The notes under the pieces: generated by a model | What the model was told of the DNA's origin: nothing | Seen by the model: the letters and a program-made list of their open reading frames with translations, nothing else | Databases searched by the model: none | Assembly (NCBI GenBank): GCA_964634005.1 | Contig: CAZWKQ010000015.1 | Coordinates: 1-59,868 of the forward strand | Length of the DNA: 59,868 nucleotides | Reading direction: 5' to 3' | Source: CAZWKQ01 sp964634005 | GTDB taxonomy: Bacteria > Bacteroidota > Bacteroidia > Bacteroidales > JACABE01 | Translations under genes and position numbers: made by a program | Shown here: positions 28,914-37,229 of the stretch, in pieces | Position numbering within the stretch: position 1 is the stretch's first letter | Layout: each line of letters starts with the position of its first letter

Positions 28914-30236
28914 TCAAATTTTTTTTATTTCAATTGCAGTCCAAACTTTTTTACCGTTTCTGTCTGTCAATTTTGCTCTTAATTTTACTGATAGCCCCCG
29001 AGTAATATCTTTAGCATTAAATTTTGCAGATAAAAATCTAAAATAAATACTTCTGCCATTTTTATCGGTTATAAAACCGTCTCCGCTTTTACCTTCGTGC
29101 AATATTCTTGTTATTGTTCCTGATGTATTTATTATTTCCGGCTCATCTAATCGGAATATATTTTTGCTAATTTTTACAATATTATTGTATATCACTACTG
29201 AATTTTCATTTACATTTAATGTTGGTTTGGTCGTAATTTTCCATTTGTTTTCAATTCTTATAAGGTATTGCAGTATAATTAATTTTTCGTTTAATACTTT
29301 AAACTTATCATTATCTTTTGTAATATCGATTAAAAAATCAATAAGTTTTATTTTATAAGAGGAGTATCCGTTTTTTAACAATGCTTGAATGGCATAGTTT
29401 AATGAATTATCGCGTTGTTTTAAAATCTCATAAAGCTCTGCAATTTCTTTCATCAAAAACCATTCTTTCTTTTTATTTAAGAGAACTTCCAACCTTTTTA
29501 CAGCTTCATTAATATTGTCTTTGCACTTCAAACATAAAGCTATTCTTCTTCCCAACCATACATCGTTGCCATAGTGAAAACCGTTTATTGTATTCAATGC
29601 TTTTTCACATATTTGTATGCAATTTTCATATTCACCTGAGCTATAGTATAATTTGCTTTTTAGCATATAGTAATTTTCGCGTTCACTCGCTAATTCAATT
29701 TCTTTTTCATTGCCTTTGATTTTTCCTTTATATTTTGTCGATACTTCAGACAAATTTTCCGGATCAATATAATCGAATAATTTAATGAATTGAGTTGATT
29801 TATTGGAATTTTCCGAATAAAAATATTCTGTTGTTTCGAATAATAATTTTGTTAGAATTTTTTCTGCATTAACAGTACTTAATATCGAAATAGTTTTATC
29901 AATAAGACGGAAATATTTTTCGAATAATAATTTATCGATTGCGTTTTTCTTATATGCATCGCAAAACAGCCATGCTATATTAATAAAAAATTTAGTGTCA
30001 GATATATTTCGATCGTTTATTTTTAAGGTGTCTATCAAAAAATCTATCGCTTCTTTTTGTTTATCTTGTTGTTTTAATGAGTCTATTATTGCACTTACTA
30101 ATCGAATATCACTAATTATAAAGTCAACCGAAAGTAGTTTATTATTAAAATTTTCCTTGAATAAATGCAGAGCCTCTTCAAATTGATTATTCCAACGCAA
30201 TTGAACAATTTTTTTCGAAACATTAAAGGCATCCAT
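28914..30236 (-). CDS. TPR-like protein with C-terminal cold-shock-like domain
   Basis: This 440-residue protein is mostly helical repeats of TPR type (about residues 1-350), e.g. LYYSSGEYENCIQICEKAL and AELYEILKQRDNSLNYAIQA. It ends in a small beta-barrel resembling a cold-shock/S1 nucleic-acid-binding domain (about 368-440): SGTITRILHEGKSGDGFI, then GRSIYFRF and GLSVKLRAKL. It starts 11 bases after cas2 ends, so it is the last gene of the adaptation operon, beside the array leader. It is not a standard cas gene. Nucleic-acid binding is inferred from the C-terminal domain; a part in spacer acquisition or RNA sensing is inference from position only. Confidence 0.7.
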   Translation of the reverse strand: MDAFNVSKKIVQLRWNNQFEEALHLFKENFNNKLLSVDFIISDIRLVSAIIDSLKQQDKQKEAIDFLIDTLKINDRNISDTKFFINIAWLFCDAYKKNAIDKLLFEKYFRLIDKTISILSTVNAEKILTKLLFETTEYFYSENSNKSTQFIKLFDYIDPENLSEVSTKYKGKIKGNEKEIELASERENYYMLKSKLYYSSGEYENCIQICEKALNTINGFHYGNDVWLGRRIALCLKCKDNINEAVKRLEVLLNKKKEWFLMKEIAELYEILKQRDNSLNYAIQALLKNGYSSYKIKLIDFLIDITKDNDKFKVLNEKLIILQYLIRIENKWKITTKPTLNVNENSVVIYNNIVKISKNIFRLDEPEIINTSGTITRILHEGKSGDGFITDKNGRSIYFRFLSAKFNAKDITRGLSVKLRAKLTDRNGKKVWTAIEIKKI

Positions 30237-30247
30237 TATTAATATGT

Positions 30248-30730
30248 TTAAAAAAATAATGTATTAGGTTTTTTGACAAATAAACTGAAATCAATGTTAC
30301 TTCCGACCAATTTCATGGCTTTTATTTCATCGGTACTTATCGGAATTAAAATAATACTGTCGTAGTTTTGGTATAATTCGTTTACTTCTTTAAGTGTTCG
30401 ATAAATTTCGTCGAATTTAGCCCTTTCGGTTTTTGCCAGAAAAATTGATTTTTGCACTCTTACACAACCTTTTTTTATCAAATATTTTGCTATTTGATTT
30501 CTAACTTTATTATTTTCGATATCGTACATTATCCAATATAGCATATCGGTACTTTTTACGGGTTTTTCAATTATTCCTAATACTTTTACTATTCTTTCGT
30601 TTAAAGGTAATAGTTCTTGCTCGGGAGAAGCATTTATTTTTGTTTCGGGCGAAATATTTATACCTGCCCTTTTCAAGGCAAGCATTTTTTTTATAAACGA
30701 CATTTCGGGAGTTTGCTTTTTGCCTTTCAT
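30248..30730 (-). CDS. cas2: Cas2 with N-terminal extension
   Basis: This 160-residue protein contains a Cas2 core: WIMYDIENNKVRNQIAKYL with the conserved Asp near residue 69, then GCVRVQKSIFLAK and a C-terminal DSIILIPISTDE strand. Cas2 dimers bridge Cas1 dimers in the spacer-integration complex. Typical Cas2 has about 90-100 residues; here about 60 extra residues precede the first strand (a basic helix SFIKKMLALKRAG and a linker). The ATG overlaps the end of the primase gene by 4 bases (ATGA), indicating translational coupling. Confidence 0.88.
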   Translation of the reverse strand: MKGKKQTPEMSFIKKMLALKRAGINISPETKINASPEQELLPLNERIVKVLGIIEKPVKSTDMLYWIMYDIENNKVRNQIAKYLIKKGCVRVQKSIFLAKTERAKFDEIYRTLKEVNELYQNYDSIILIPISTDEIKAMKLVGSNIDFSLFVKKPNTLFF

Positions 30731-31743
30731 AGCATTAAATGCTGTTTTAAATGTTCCTGAATAACATCGGCAAGCTCTTTGTTGCTTCCGGTTTTAGTAG
30801 TTTTTACAACCGAAAAGCCTTTTTTCCCGTAAAAAATATTTATTTCCGCCCATCTTTGTTGGTCGAGTCTTATAGTTAACTTTTTCCCCCAACTTATATT
30901 CTGAACGTTCTCAATTTGTAACCCTAAATTTAAAGTTATAAAGTCCTGTATATTTTTCATCGAATTTTCTAATTCTTCAGGCACAAACACTTGTTTCTTT
31001 GGTGGTTTATAATTCGGATTTAGTTTTCGTTTAATATCTAAAAGTAAATCATCTGTAAGTGTCTTTTCAGGTTCGATTTCTTCGGTATTATCTTCAATAT
31101 TGTTTTTTTCCCATAATTTAACTTCTGCTTTAGCTTCTTTGATATCGGAGTAATTATCAAAATCAATAAAGGTTTTCATAATTAGCTTTTCGGCATTTCT
31201 GTTAAAATAGGCTTTTTCATCTATACTCATAAAACAAGCTCTTGTAACATCAGAGGTTTTAGTATCGACAACTTGTTCAATGCTGTATTGTATAGCAAAA
31301 GATTTAGCAAAAACTTTATAAAATAAGGAGTATTTTGCAGCATCGAAACATTTCTCGGATAATTCGAATATTACTTTTAACCCGTCACCGCCAGGTGAAG
31401 TAAATAAAAGAACTATCCTGTTGTCGTTTATGAGCTTACTTTTAAGTTCTTCAACATTTGTTCCTTTCTCGTTCAGGTGATCAAAATCGAGGACTAAATA
31501 TAAAATCCATGCGAAGTTTTCTGTTTTCCTTATAGCCGGATTAAAAATTCCTGCAGTAAAATATGGTAATTGTACTTTTAATTTTCGATACTTATCGGCA
31601 TCTAAACTCCTAACAATACGTAACTGTTGAATCATATTATATACATCTTGTTTCGGATTAATTAGCCAATTGTAGAGTTGTTCAATAGTTATTTTTTGCA
31701 TAATATCACCCGATTGCGTAATATTTTTACCTATTTGTAACAT
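30727..31743 (-). CDS. CRISPR-associated primase-polymerase (CAPP) candidate
   Basis: This 338-residue protein has an archaeo-eukaryotic primase-like core of the VirE_N/BT4734 type. Motif I is LVLDFDHL with Asp86 and Asp88; motif II is SPGGDGLKV (116-124) with Lys123 where classical primases have His; motif III is VVD with Asp160, followed by TSDVTRACF. A charged linker (about 200-240) leads to a C-terminal domain of about 95 residues that I do not recognise. It lies between cas1 (9 bases) and cas2 (overlapping). CAPPs are known from some type III loci and are proposed to work with Cas1-Cas2 in adaptation. The ATG at 31701 is an alternative start. Confidence 0.75.
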   Translation of the reverse strand: MLQIGKNITQSGDIMQKITIEQLYNWLINPKQDVYNMIQQLRIVRSLDADKYRKLKVQLPYFTAGIFNPAIRKTENFAWILYLVLDFDHLNEKGTNVEELKSKLINDNRIVLLFTSPGGDGLKVIFELSEKCFDAAKYSLFYKVFAKSFAIQYSIEQVVDTKTSDVTRACFMSIDEKAYFNRNAEKLIMKTFIDFDNYSDIKEAKAEVKLWEKNNIEDNTEEIEPEKTLTDDLLLDIKRKLNPNYKPPKKQVFVPEELENSMKNIQDFITLNLGLQIENVQNISWGKKLTIRLDQQRWAEINIFYGKKGFSVVKTTKTGSNKELADVIQEHLKQHLML

Positions 31744-31752
31744 AACTCATTA

Positions 31753-32733
31753 TTATTTAAATTTTAAAAATTGTTGCGATAAATTTTGAGCATACAAGTC
31801 AATATGAGTTTGGCGGCTTCTTTCAATTCCGTTAAGAAGTATTATTTCATTCAAATAATCATTAACCGATTGAATAAGAATTCTTTTACCTAAATTTTCC
31901 AACCAATAAGAGCCATCAGAATTAACTTGATAACAGTCTTCATTAATAGCCTGTTGCATACATAAATTCATAACAACATAATCAACCCAAACTCTGAATT
32001 TTTCAATAACATCAAATACTAAAACCGGTCGATTATAATCGTCACGGTGAAAAATACCAATATAAGGGTCTATTCCTGCTCTTATCAATGCTCCTTCAAT
32101 CTTTCCATATAATATTCCATAACCATAATTTAACAGAGCATTAAAAACATCCATTGCAGGATGTTGCGAACGTGAATTAAATTTAAAATTATCGGGTAAA
32201 TAGGAGTTTAAACATTCAAAATAAAGACGTGAAGAAGCCCCTTCCCAACCTCTTAAGCTTGCCGAAATATCACTAACAATTTCACCTTCAACACATTCGA
32301 TTTTTCGTTTATAATCATTCATTTTATTTATAGAAGCATTAGTAAATTTTTGTAATTCATGATTATCGGGGACAAGAGAAATAAGAAGAGCAACTTGATT
32401 ATCAATTTTTTGCATAATTATTTCTTTTATCCATTCAACGGCTTTTTTCGAAAAAACGAAATCGAGCTGCTTATGTCTTATAGTAGTTATTGACCCGAAT
32501 TTATTGCTCCAAATTCTACCGATTGGATTACCTTTATTATCTACAAAAAGAACATCAATTTCATTTTGAATTGCAAGCAAAGCAGCATCGGAAGTTATTT
32601 GAGCACCTTTGCTTATACTAATGCTCTTAACATTTTCGGGTGCAATCATTTGCTTCCCATCTTTGTGAATAATCACAAAATTATCGTTCTCTTTGGCTAA
32701 AGATGTTCCGAAAGTATTCAAATAAATATTCAT
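31753..32733 (-). CDS. cas1: Cas1 integrase
   Basis: This 326-residue integrase inserts new spacers at the leader-repeat junction together with Cas2. The N-terminal beta domain (VKSISISKGAQITSDAALLA) is followed by the helical catalytic domain. The metal ligands are intact: Glu164 in GWEGASSRLYF, His229 in GIFHRDDYNRP and Asp241 in VLVFDVIE. The length is normal and it is not fused to a reverse transcriptase. It sits 22 bases after the membrane-protein gene and 9 before the primase gene, central in the adaptation operon. Confidence 0.97.
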   Translation of the reverse strand: MNIYLNTFGTSLAKENDNFVIIHKDGKQMIAPENVKSISISKGAQITSDAALLAIQNEIDVLFVDNKGNPIGRIWSNKFGSITTIRHKQLDFVFSKKAVEWIKEIIMQKIDNQVALLISLVPDNHELQKFTNASINKMNDYKRKIECVEGEIVSDISASLRGWEGASSRLYFECLNSYLPDNFKFNSRSQHPAMDVFNALLNYGYGILYGKIEGALIRAGIDPYIGIFHRDDYNRPVLVFDVIEKFRVWVDYVVMNLCMQQAINEDCYQVNSDGSYWLENLGKRILIQSVNDYLNEIILLNGIERSRQTHIDLYAQNLSQQFLKFK

Positions 32734-32755
32734 AACTTATTATAGTTTTTTAGTT

Positions 32756-33745
32756 TTAAAAAATTGATGTGCAGTTTCCATTAATAATTTTTTCTGCTTT
32801 TCTAGTAGAAGGTGTAGAGATTTCTAAAGTATCGATATTGTTTACTTTATTAAAAAACTTCTTGTATTTTTCGCTTAAAAACTTATCTTGATTCATATTA
32901 ATTTCCTCATTTATCGACATTTGCATTGATAATTTCAATATAATTACTATGAATTCAATAAAAAACAGAAAAAGAGTAATAAGAAGCCAAACAAAAAATA
33001 CAACTTTATTCTCAGAAATTAAATTGAACATAGCCTTTATTCTAAGCAACAAAGAGTTTGATTTGAATTTTTTCTGTGCATTTTGAATTTCATTTTTTAC
33101 ATCTTCTTCTAATTTTTTTCTTAATTCGCTCAATTTATTGTTTTCAGTCTTATATTCGTTTTCGAATAAGCTTGCCATTCTGATATTTTCTCTAGCAATT
33201 TTCCCTAAACCTCTGTATCCACTGCTGCCGGGCTTTCCTTTCATTTCTGCATTTGCTTCGTCGAGTCTTTTTTGCCAATCATCATATTTTTGTTTTACTT
33301 TTTCTTCTTGTTTTGCAATTTCCAGAACCTTTCTTTCTCTTATATTGTTTTCGATACTTGCAAGCTGATTAAACAAAATTTTATCCATCTGATTATCGAT
33401 ATCATTCTTAAAAATAATTTCATCAAAACTTATCGAACCTAAAAATGCCACAACTATAGCTAATGAAAATCGGAAAATTTTAAGAAACAATTTTATCGAA
33501 TCAGCCATAATTATTAGTCGCTCAATAATATAAATCAATAATCCTAATACAAAAGCCGTTATTAATGATATTTTTACTGAATTTTCTAAAACTACATTTG
33601 ACATCAAATAACCATTAATAAACCACAATGATACAGGCGGAATTAACGACAAAGCCATCATAGCTACTTTCTTTTGTGATGAACTCCTGTAATCTTTTAC
33701 TCTTTGGTAATTTTCTCCTATTAATAAACAATAAAATTTTAACAT
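32756..33745 (-). CDS. DUF4407-like membrane protein with coiled coil
   Basis: This 329-residue protein has membrane helices near residues 28-50, 55-72 and 92-112 and another near 250-275. Between them, about 130-235, is a long charged coiled coil (KVLEIAKQEEKVKQKYDDWQ and similar) containing a Gly-rich GKPGSSGYRGLGK break. This order resembles DUF4407 proteins; the assignment is by pattern only. It is co-directional with cas1 and 22 bases upstream of it. Membrane proteins occur near some type III systems as possible effectors, but this one has no CARF or other nucleotide-sensing domain that I can see, so its role is open. Confidence 0.68.
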   Translation of the reverse strand: MLKFYCLLIGENYQRVKDYRSSSQKKVAMMALSLIPPVSLWFINGYLMSNVVLENSVKISLITAFVLGLLIYIIERLIIMADSIKLFLKIFRFSLAIVVAFLGSISFDEIIFKNDIDNQMDKILFNQLASIENNIRERKVLEIAKQEEKVKQKYDDWQKRLDEANAEMKGKPGSSGYRGLGKIARENIRMASLFENEYKTENNKLSELRKKLEEDVKNEIQNAQKKFKSNSLLLRIKAMFNLISENKVVFFVWLLITLFLFFIEFIVIILKLSMQMSINEEINMNQDKFLSEKYKKFFNKVNNIDTLEISTPSTRKAEKIINGNCTSIF

Positions 33746-33773
33746 AATAATTTAGTTTTTTTGATTAATAAAA

Positions 33774-34313
33774 TTATATTTTAAAAAATTCTTTTTCTTT
33801 GAGTTCTAATAATAATCCCTCATTAAATCCTAATTTATAGGCGTGCAAAGCGTTCATTATCCAACCCTCATTATCTACCGAAAGTTCCTTTTGTATTTTT
33901 AACTCATCTATGATTTTTTGCAGATTATTTTTTATCAAATCAAGGTTAATAATTGCTACAGGCGATAAATTCCCAATTTCATTTTTTCTTAGTTCAATTT
34001 TTTGAATAACATTATTTTTTTCGTTAATAATTTTATCCAGTTCTAAAAGAAAATTTGCCTTAATTAATTTAATTTTATTGTCACATCTTTCTTGAGTACC
34101 ATAATTATATCCATCGGTTTTCCCTTCATTGAAAAAGTCTCTGTTCAAAAAATCATTAATAGTTAAGTACGATTCATTTTCTACTTCTTCCCTACTTTTT
34201 AATGGAGGCTCATTATCAATAAAGAGTTTTTCCAAAATATCATTTTGTACATCAACATTTTTATTTGATTCATTGATTCTGTTTTTGCCGAAAATTGATT
34301 TAAAGAATTTCAT
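33774..34313 (-). CDS. Unknown 179-residue protein in the cas1 operon
   Basis: I do not recognise this protein. It is soluble-looking and highly charged, with a basic N-terminus (FKSIFGKNRI), a central YNYGTQERCDNKIKLIKANF segment and a predicted coiled coil (about 85-145). It ends in WIMNALHAYKLGFNEGLLLE, a Gly/Asn-containing helix. It lies 28 bases before the DUF4407-like gene and 25 after the HNH gene, so the three very probably form one transcript. A partner of the membrane protein is a reasonable guess from the shared coiled-coil content and adjacency. Confidence 0.6.
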   Translation of the reverse strand: MKFFKSIFGKNRINESNKNVDVQNDILEKLFIDNEPPLKSREEVENESYLTINDFLNRDFFNEGKTDGYNYGTQERCDNKIKLIKANFLLELDKIINEKNNVIQKIELRKNEIGNLSPVAIINLDLIKNNLQKIIDELKIQKELSVDNEGWIMNALHAYKLGFNEGLLLELKEKEFFKI

Positions 34314-34338
34314 AATATTTATATTTTAAGGTTAATAA

Positions 34339-34602
34339 TTAAATTTCAAAAATTGGTACTTTATATCTGCTATGTCCCTCAGTATGGCATTTTTCACATA
34401 AAGTAATCAGATATTTATTTTCATAATTCCATGGCAGTTTCTTATCATTAGTTTTAGAAAAAACGTGATATTGCCTGTGATGAACTTGCAAGTTTGTTTG
34501 TTGCCCGCAAAATCTGCATTTATAGCCGTCTCTTTCAAGCACTTCTTCCCTTTTAGCAAACCATAAAGGCGATATTAGTAAATTATTATAATCTGTATTC
34601 AT
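34339..34602 (-). CDS. Small HNH endonuclease
   Basis: This 87-residue protein is an HNH nuclease of the McrA-like zinc type: a first zinc pair CRFCG (about residues 31-35), the catalytic VHHRQYH (about 45-51), then WNYENKYLITLCEKCHTEGH with the second zinc pair CEKC and the last His. All core residues are present. It is the first gene of the - strand operon that includes cas1, CAPP and cas2, with a promoter 29-36 bases upstream. It could process DNA for adaptation or be a defence cargo gene; the sequence does not decide. Confidence 0.8.
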   Translation of the reverse strand: MNTDYNNLLISPLWFAKREEVLERDGYKCRFCGQQTNLQVHHRQYHVFSKTNDKKLPWNYENKYLITLCEKCHTEGHSRYKVPIFEI

Positions 34603-34630
34603 ATTCAGTATTCATATATTAATCATTATA

Positions 34631-34638
34631 CAAAATTA
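34631..34638 (-). promoter_or_regulatory. -7 element of the HNH-cas1-CAPP-cas2 operon
   Basis: On the - strand TAATTTTG, followed by TA, matches the -7 consensus and lies 28 bases before the HNH start codon and 7 bases after the operator core. I see no TTTG -33 at the normal distance, which might fit activator control. Confidence 0.65.
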
Positions 34639-34645
34639 TATCCAC

Positions 34646-34668
34646 ATGTTGCAATCTATTTGCAACAT
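34646..34668. promoter_or_regulatory. Palindromic operator between the HNH operon and the WYL gene
   Basis: This is a perfect dyad with 9-base arms ATGTTGCAA and TTGCAACAT and the spacer TCTAT. It sits between two divergent promoters. Its first 20 bases recur exactly at 47225-47244, in front of the cas10 promoter. I infer that it is the binding site of the WYL regulator encoded next to it. Confidence 0.75.
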
Positions 34669-34672
34669 ATAT

Positions 34673-34680
34673 TATATTTG
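34673..34680 (+). promoter_or_regulatory. -7 element of the WYL regulator gene
   Basis: TATATTTG matches TAnnTTTG and lies 15 bases before ATG 34696. A TTG at 34649-34651, 21 bases upstream and inside the operator, could be the -33 element, so a bound regulator would overlap this promoter. Confidence 0.6.
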
Positions 34681-34695
34681 CAAAAAAAATTTATT

Positions 34696-35664
34696 ATGCC
34701 AACAACAAAAGCACAATTCGACAGATATAATTATCTGATATATTTACTCTCAGAATTTAAATTAACAAGAGAAGAAATAAGTGAAAAATATGAGGATAAA
34801 GGCTTTAAAGTACATTGGAAAACAGTATTAAACGATATCAGTTATTTAATTGAAAATGGAGCAGAAATACATCGTCCTAAAGGAAATGATAAGCGATATT
34901 ATTTAATAAAGCCATTTTCTCTACAAGAGGCTCCATTTGGAGATGAAGAAATAAGCATAATTGAACAATGTATAGATATTCTGTCGAATACGAGTGGATT
35001 TCATATTGCAAACGATTTGAGAGAAGTTTTATTAAGATCGAAATTTCTGAAATACAGATTAGAAAAAAACATCCGAAATTACATCTCATTTGAAAGTCAT
35101 ACTATTGCTCAGGGGACGCAATATCTTGATGATTTGTATAATGCAATTATTGGCAAAACTTGCCTTAAAATAAATTATACTCCAAATTCTACCGAAATTT
35201 CAGATGATTATATTGTAAGCCCTTATTTTTTGAAAGAATACCGAAATCGTTGGTATTTACTAGCATTAAAGAATTGTGATAATTTTTTAATGAATTTTGC
35301 ATTGGATAGAATAAACTCTATTAGAATAACTAACGATTCAGAATTCATTGATACAGAACTCGATTTCGAAAAAATGTACGAAAACACCATTGGAGTAACT
35401 ATTCCTATGAACGATACTGTAAAAGAGATAATTCTTGAAGTTGAAAAAAAATCTGCCGGATATATTAAATCAAAACCACTTATAAAAAATCAGGAAATAC
35501 TTAAAGAAAACGAAAATGGAAGTATTATTGTTAAACTAAATGCGTATATAAATTATGAATTGAAGCAGAATATATTAAGTTACGGTGATGCAATTAAAGT
35601 GGTTGAGCCTGATAGTCTTGCTAAAGAAATATCCGAAATTTATAAAACTGCAATTAATAAATAA
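34696..35664 (+). CDS. WYL-domain transcription regulator
   Basis: This 322-residue protein has an N-terminal winged helix-turn-helix (about 5-70: RYNYLIYLLSEFKLTREEIS to HWKTVLNDISYLIENGAEIH) and a WYL domain (about 130-250). The WYL ligand-binding core includes LKINYTPNS, SPYFLKEYRNRWYLLAL and FALDRINSIRIT, then the WCX C-terminal extension. WYL proteins sense nucleic acids or nucleotides and control CRISPR and other defence genes in several bacteria. It is divergent from the cas1 operon across a shared palindromic operator. The longer frame from TTG 34660 would start inside the promoter, so ATG 34696 is chosen. Confidence 0.9.
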   Translation: MPTTKAQFDRYNYLIYLLSEFKLTREEISEKYEDKGFKVHWKTVLNDISYLIENGAEIHRPKGNDKRYYLIKPFSLQEAPFGDEEISIIEQCIDILSNTSGFHIANDLREVLLRSKFLKYRLEKNIRNYISFESHTIAQGTQYLDDLYNAIIGKTCLKINYTPNSTEISDDYIVSPYFLKEYRNRWYLLALKNCDNFLMNFALDRINSIRITNDSEFIDTELDFEKMYENTIGVTIPMNDTVKEIILEVEKKSAGYIKSKPLIKNQEILKENENGSIIVKLNAYINYELKQNILSYGDAIKVVEPDSLAKEISEIYKTAINK

Positions 35665-35733
35665 ATAATATTGTTTGATTTTAAGATGCTTTTGTATAGA
35701 TACATAAAAGAAGTTTTATAAATATGTAAAATT

Positions 35734-37029
35734 TTACATTAGCATTACTTTCCAAGCCGGAACTATCTGAATTTTAAGATCCCCGCTTATTATTTCTTTT
35801 TCCTGATATTGAGTTACAATAATAGCATCCATACAGTTTAAATAGTTTGAAGCTTCGATTAAACCATTTATTTCACGTTTTAAAGTGTCATTATCATCAA
35901 TATCCCAACAGGCTTGTATTATTTTGTAGGGCTTATCCCTGTCAATCCATACGAAATCACATTCCTTTTTACCTTTATAGAAAAACAAACCTCGCTGAAA
36001 TGGAATTTGTGAACGTAACCAATGAAATACAGTATTTTCAAAAAGTTTGCCAAAATCATCCGAAAATTGATATTTTAATGCATTAACCATGCCATTGTCA
36101 ATAAAATAAGTTTTCTTCTCGTTGGCAAGTTCAGTTTTTAATATCGATTTGTCGAACTTTGTCAAGCGTTGTATAAAATAAACAGCTTCGAGCATATTTG
36201 CCATTTCATACAACATGTTTTTATCGATTTTAAGACCTGCTGATTTTATTTCCAAATATATTTTATTAATAGAAGTTGGTTTTGTTAAGTTTGACAACAA
36301 ACGGCCAATAAAATATTTTAGAACAGCGATATTACGTATTTCATAACGCTCAACCAAGTCTTTGTATAACATAATATGATAATATTCCTGTAAAGTATTC
36401 TCGAAATAATTATAGTTATTCAATACCAATTCGGGGAATCCTCCTTTTGAAATATATTGCTGAAACCCGTTTACAATTTTTGCTTTGTTTTCCAAAATAT
36501 AATAATTGGTATCAATATCTCTAAACTTACAATATTCCTTAAAACTTAACGGAAAAACTTCGTATTGCAAAGTTCTGCCTCTTAACGAAGTAGCAATTTC
36601 AGTAGCCAATAATTTTGAGTTTGAACCCGATATAAATATTTTTTTTGTAACACTATCATATATTCTTCTTACAAATTTTTCCCATCCGTAAGCCATCTGA
36701 ATTTCATCAAAAAAAATATAAACATCTTCCATTTTTTGCATTGGAAATAATTCTTTGTATGATTCTATTATTAAATCCAATTCATTTGTTTTTAATCCTA
36801 ATCGTTCATCATCGAAATTTATAAATAAAATTTGCTCCGGTTTTGCTATATTATTATAAATCAAATTATTTATTGTATCAAACAAAACAAATGTTTTACC
36901 ACATCGTCTTACCCCACAAACAGATATTATTTTATCTGTATCTATAGGCAACTGGATTTCGCGTGAAATGCAGTCTAATGGTAATTTTTTATGAAATTCA
37001 ACCAATAGTGATTTTATAAGTTCTTTCAT
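35734..37029 (-). CDS. AAA ATPase with DUF4143 domain (first copy)
   Basis: This 431-residue protein has an AAA_14 ATPase domain (Walker A GVRRCGKT near residues 39-46; Walker B VYIFFDEIQ; sensor FISGSNSKLL) and a C-terminal DUF4143 domain with a nuclease-like KECDFVWIDRDKPYKIIQ segment. In that segment the usual catalytic Lys is not obvious. Functions of this very common family are largely unknown. It is inserted between the WYL gene and the csm6 cluster and has its own upstream direct repeats, so it may be an independent module rather than part of the CRISPR system. Confidence 0.85.
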   Translation of the reverse strand: MKELIKSLLVEFHKKLPLDCISREIQLPIDTDKIISVCGVRRCGKTFVLFDTINNLIYNNIAKPEQILFINFDDERLGLKTNELDLIIESYKELFPMQKMEDVYIFFDEIQMAYGWEKFVRRIYDSVTKKIFISGSNSKLLATEIATSLRGRTLQYEVFPLSFKEYCKFRDIDTNYYILENKAKIVNGFQQYISKGGFPELVLNNYNYFENTLQEYYHIMLYKDLVERYEIRNIAVLKYFIGRLLSNLTKPTSINKIYLEIKSAGLKIDKNMLYEMANMLEAVYFIQRLTKFDKSILKTELANEKKTYFIDNGMVNALKYQFSDDFGKLFENTVFHWLRSQIPFQRGLFFYKGKKECDFVWIDRDKPYKIIQACWDIDDNDTLKREINGLIEASNYLNCMDAIIVTQYQEKEIISGDLKIQIVPAWKVMLM

Positions 37030-37051
37030 AATTTTTAGGCATTAAAAAATA

Positions 37052-37134
37052 TCCGAAAAATAAATACAAAAATACAAAATATTTCCGAAAAATAAAGAAA
37101 CATTTTTAAAATATATATGAAAATTTCGGAAATA
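37052..37134 (-). promoter_or_regulatory. Repeated TCCGAAA motifs upstream of the first AAA ATPase gene
   Basis: The 13-mer TCCGAAAAATAAA occurs at 37052-37064 and 37084-37096, 32 bases (about three helical turns) apart. A third, inverted copy TTTCGGAAATAA is at 37124-37135. TATTTTTG-like -7 matches lie between them on the - strand. This looks like an operator set specific to this gene. Confidence 0.5.
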
Positions 37135-37229
37135 ATTATTATTATTTATTTAATGTCGTACAAAAGTAGTCTGAGTATTGGTTATGTTAAATTAACTAAA
37201 TTCTGAAATTGTCTCAAATTTTCACATCG

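Noticed and set aside
31753..32733. Reverse-transcriptase-Cas1 fusion as an explanation for sense-biased spacers
   Set aside because: Cas1 has normal length with no RT domain, and no separate RT gene is in the window.
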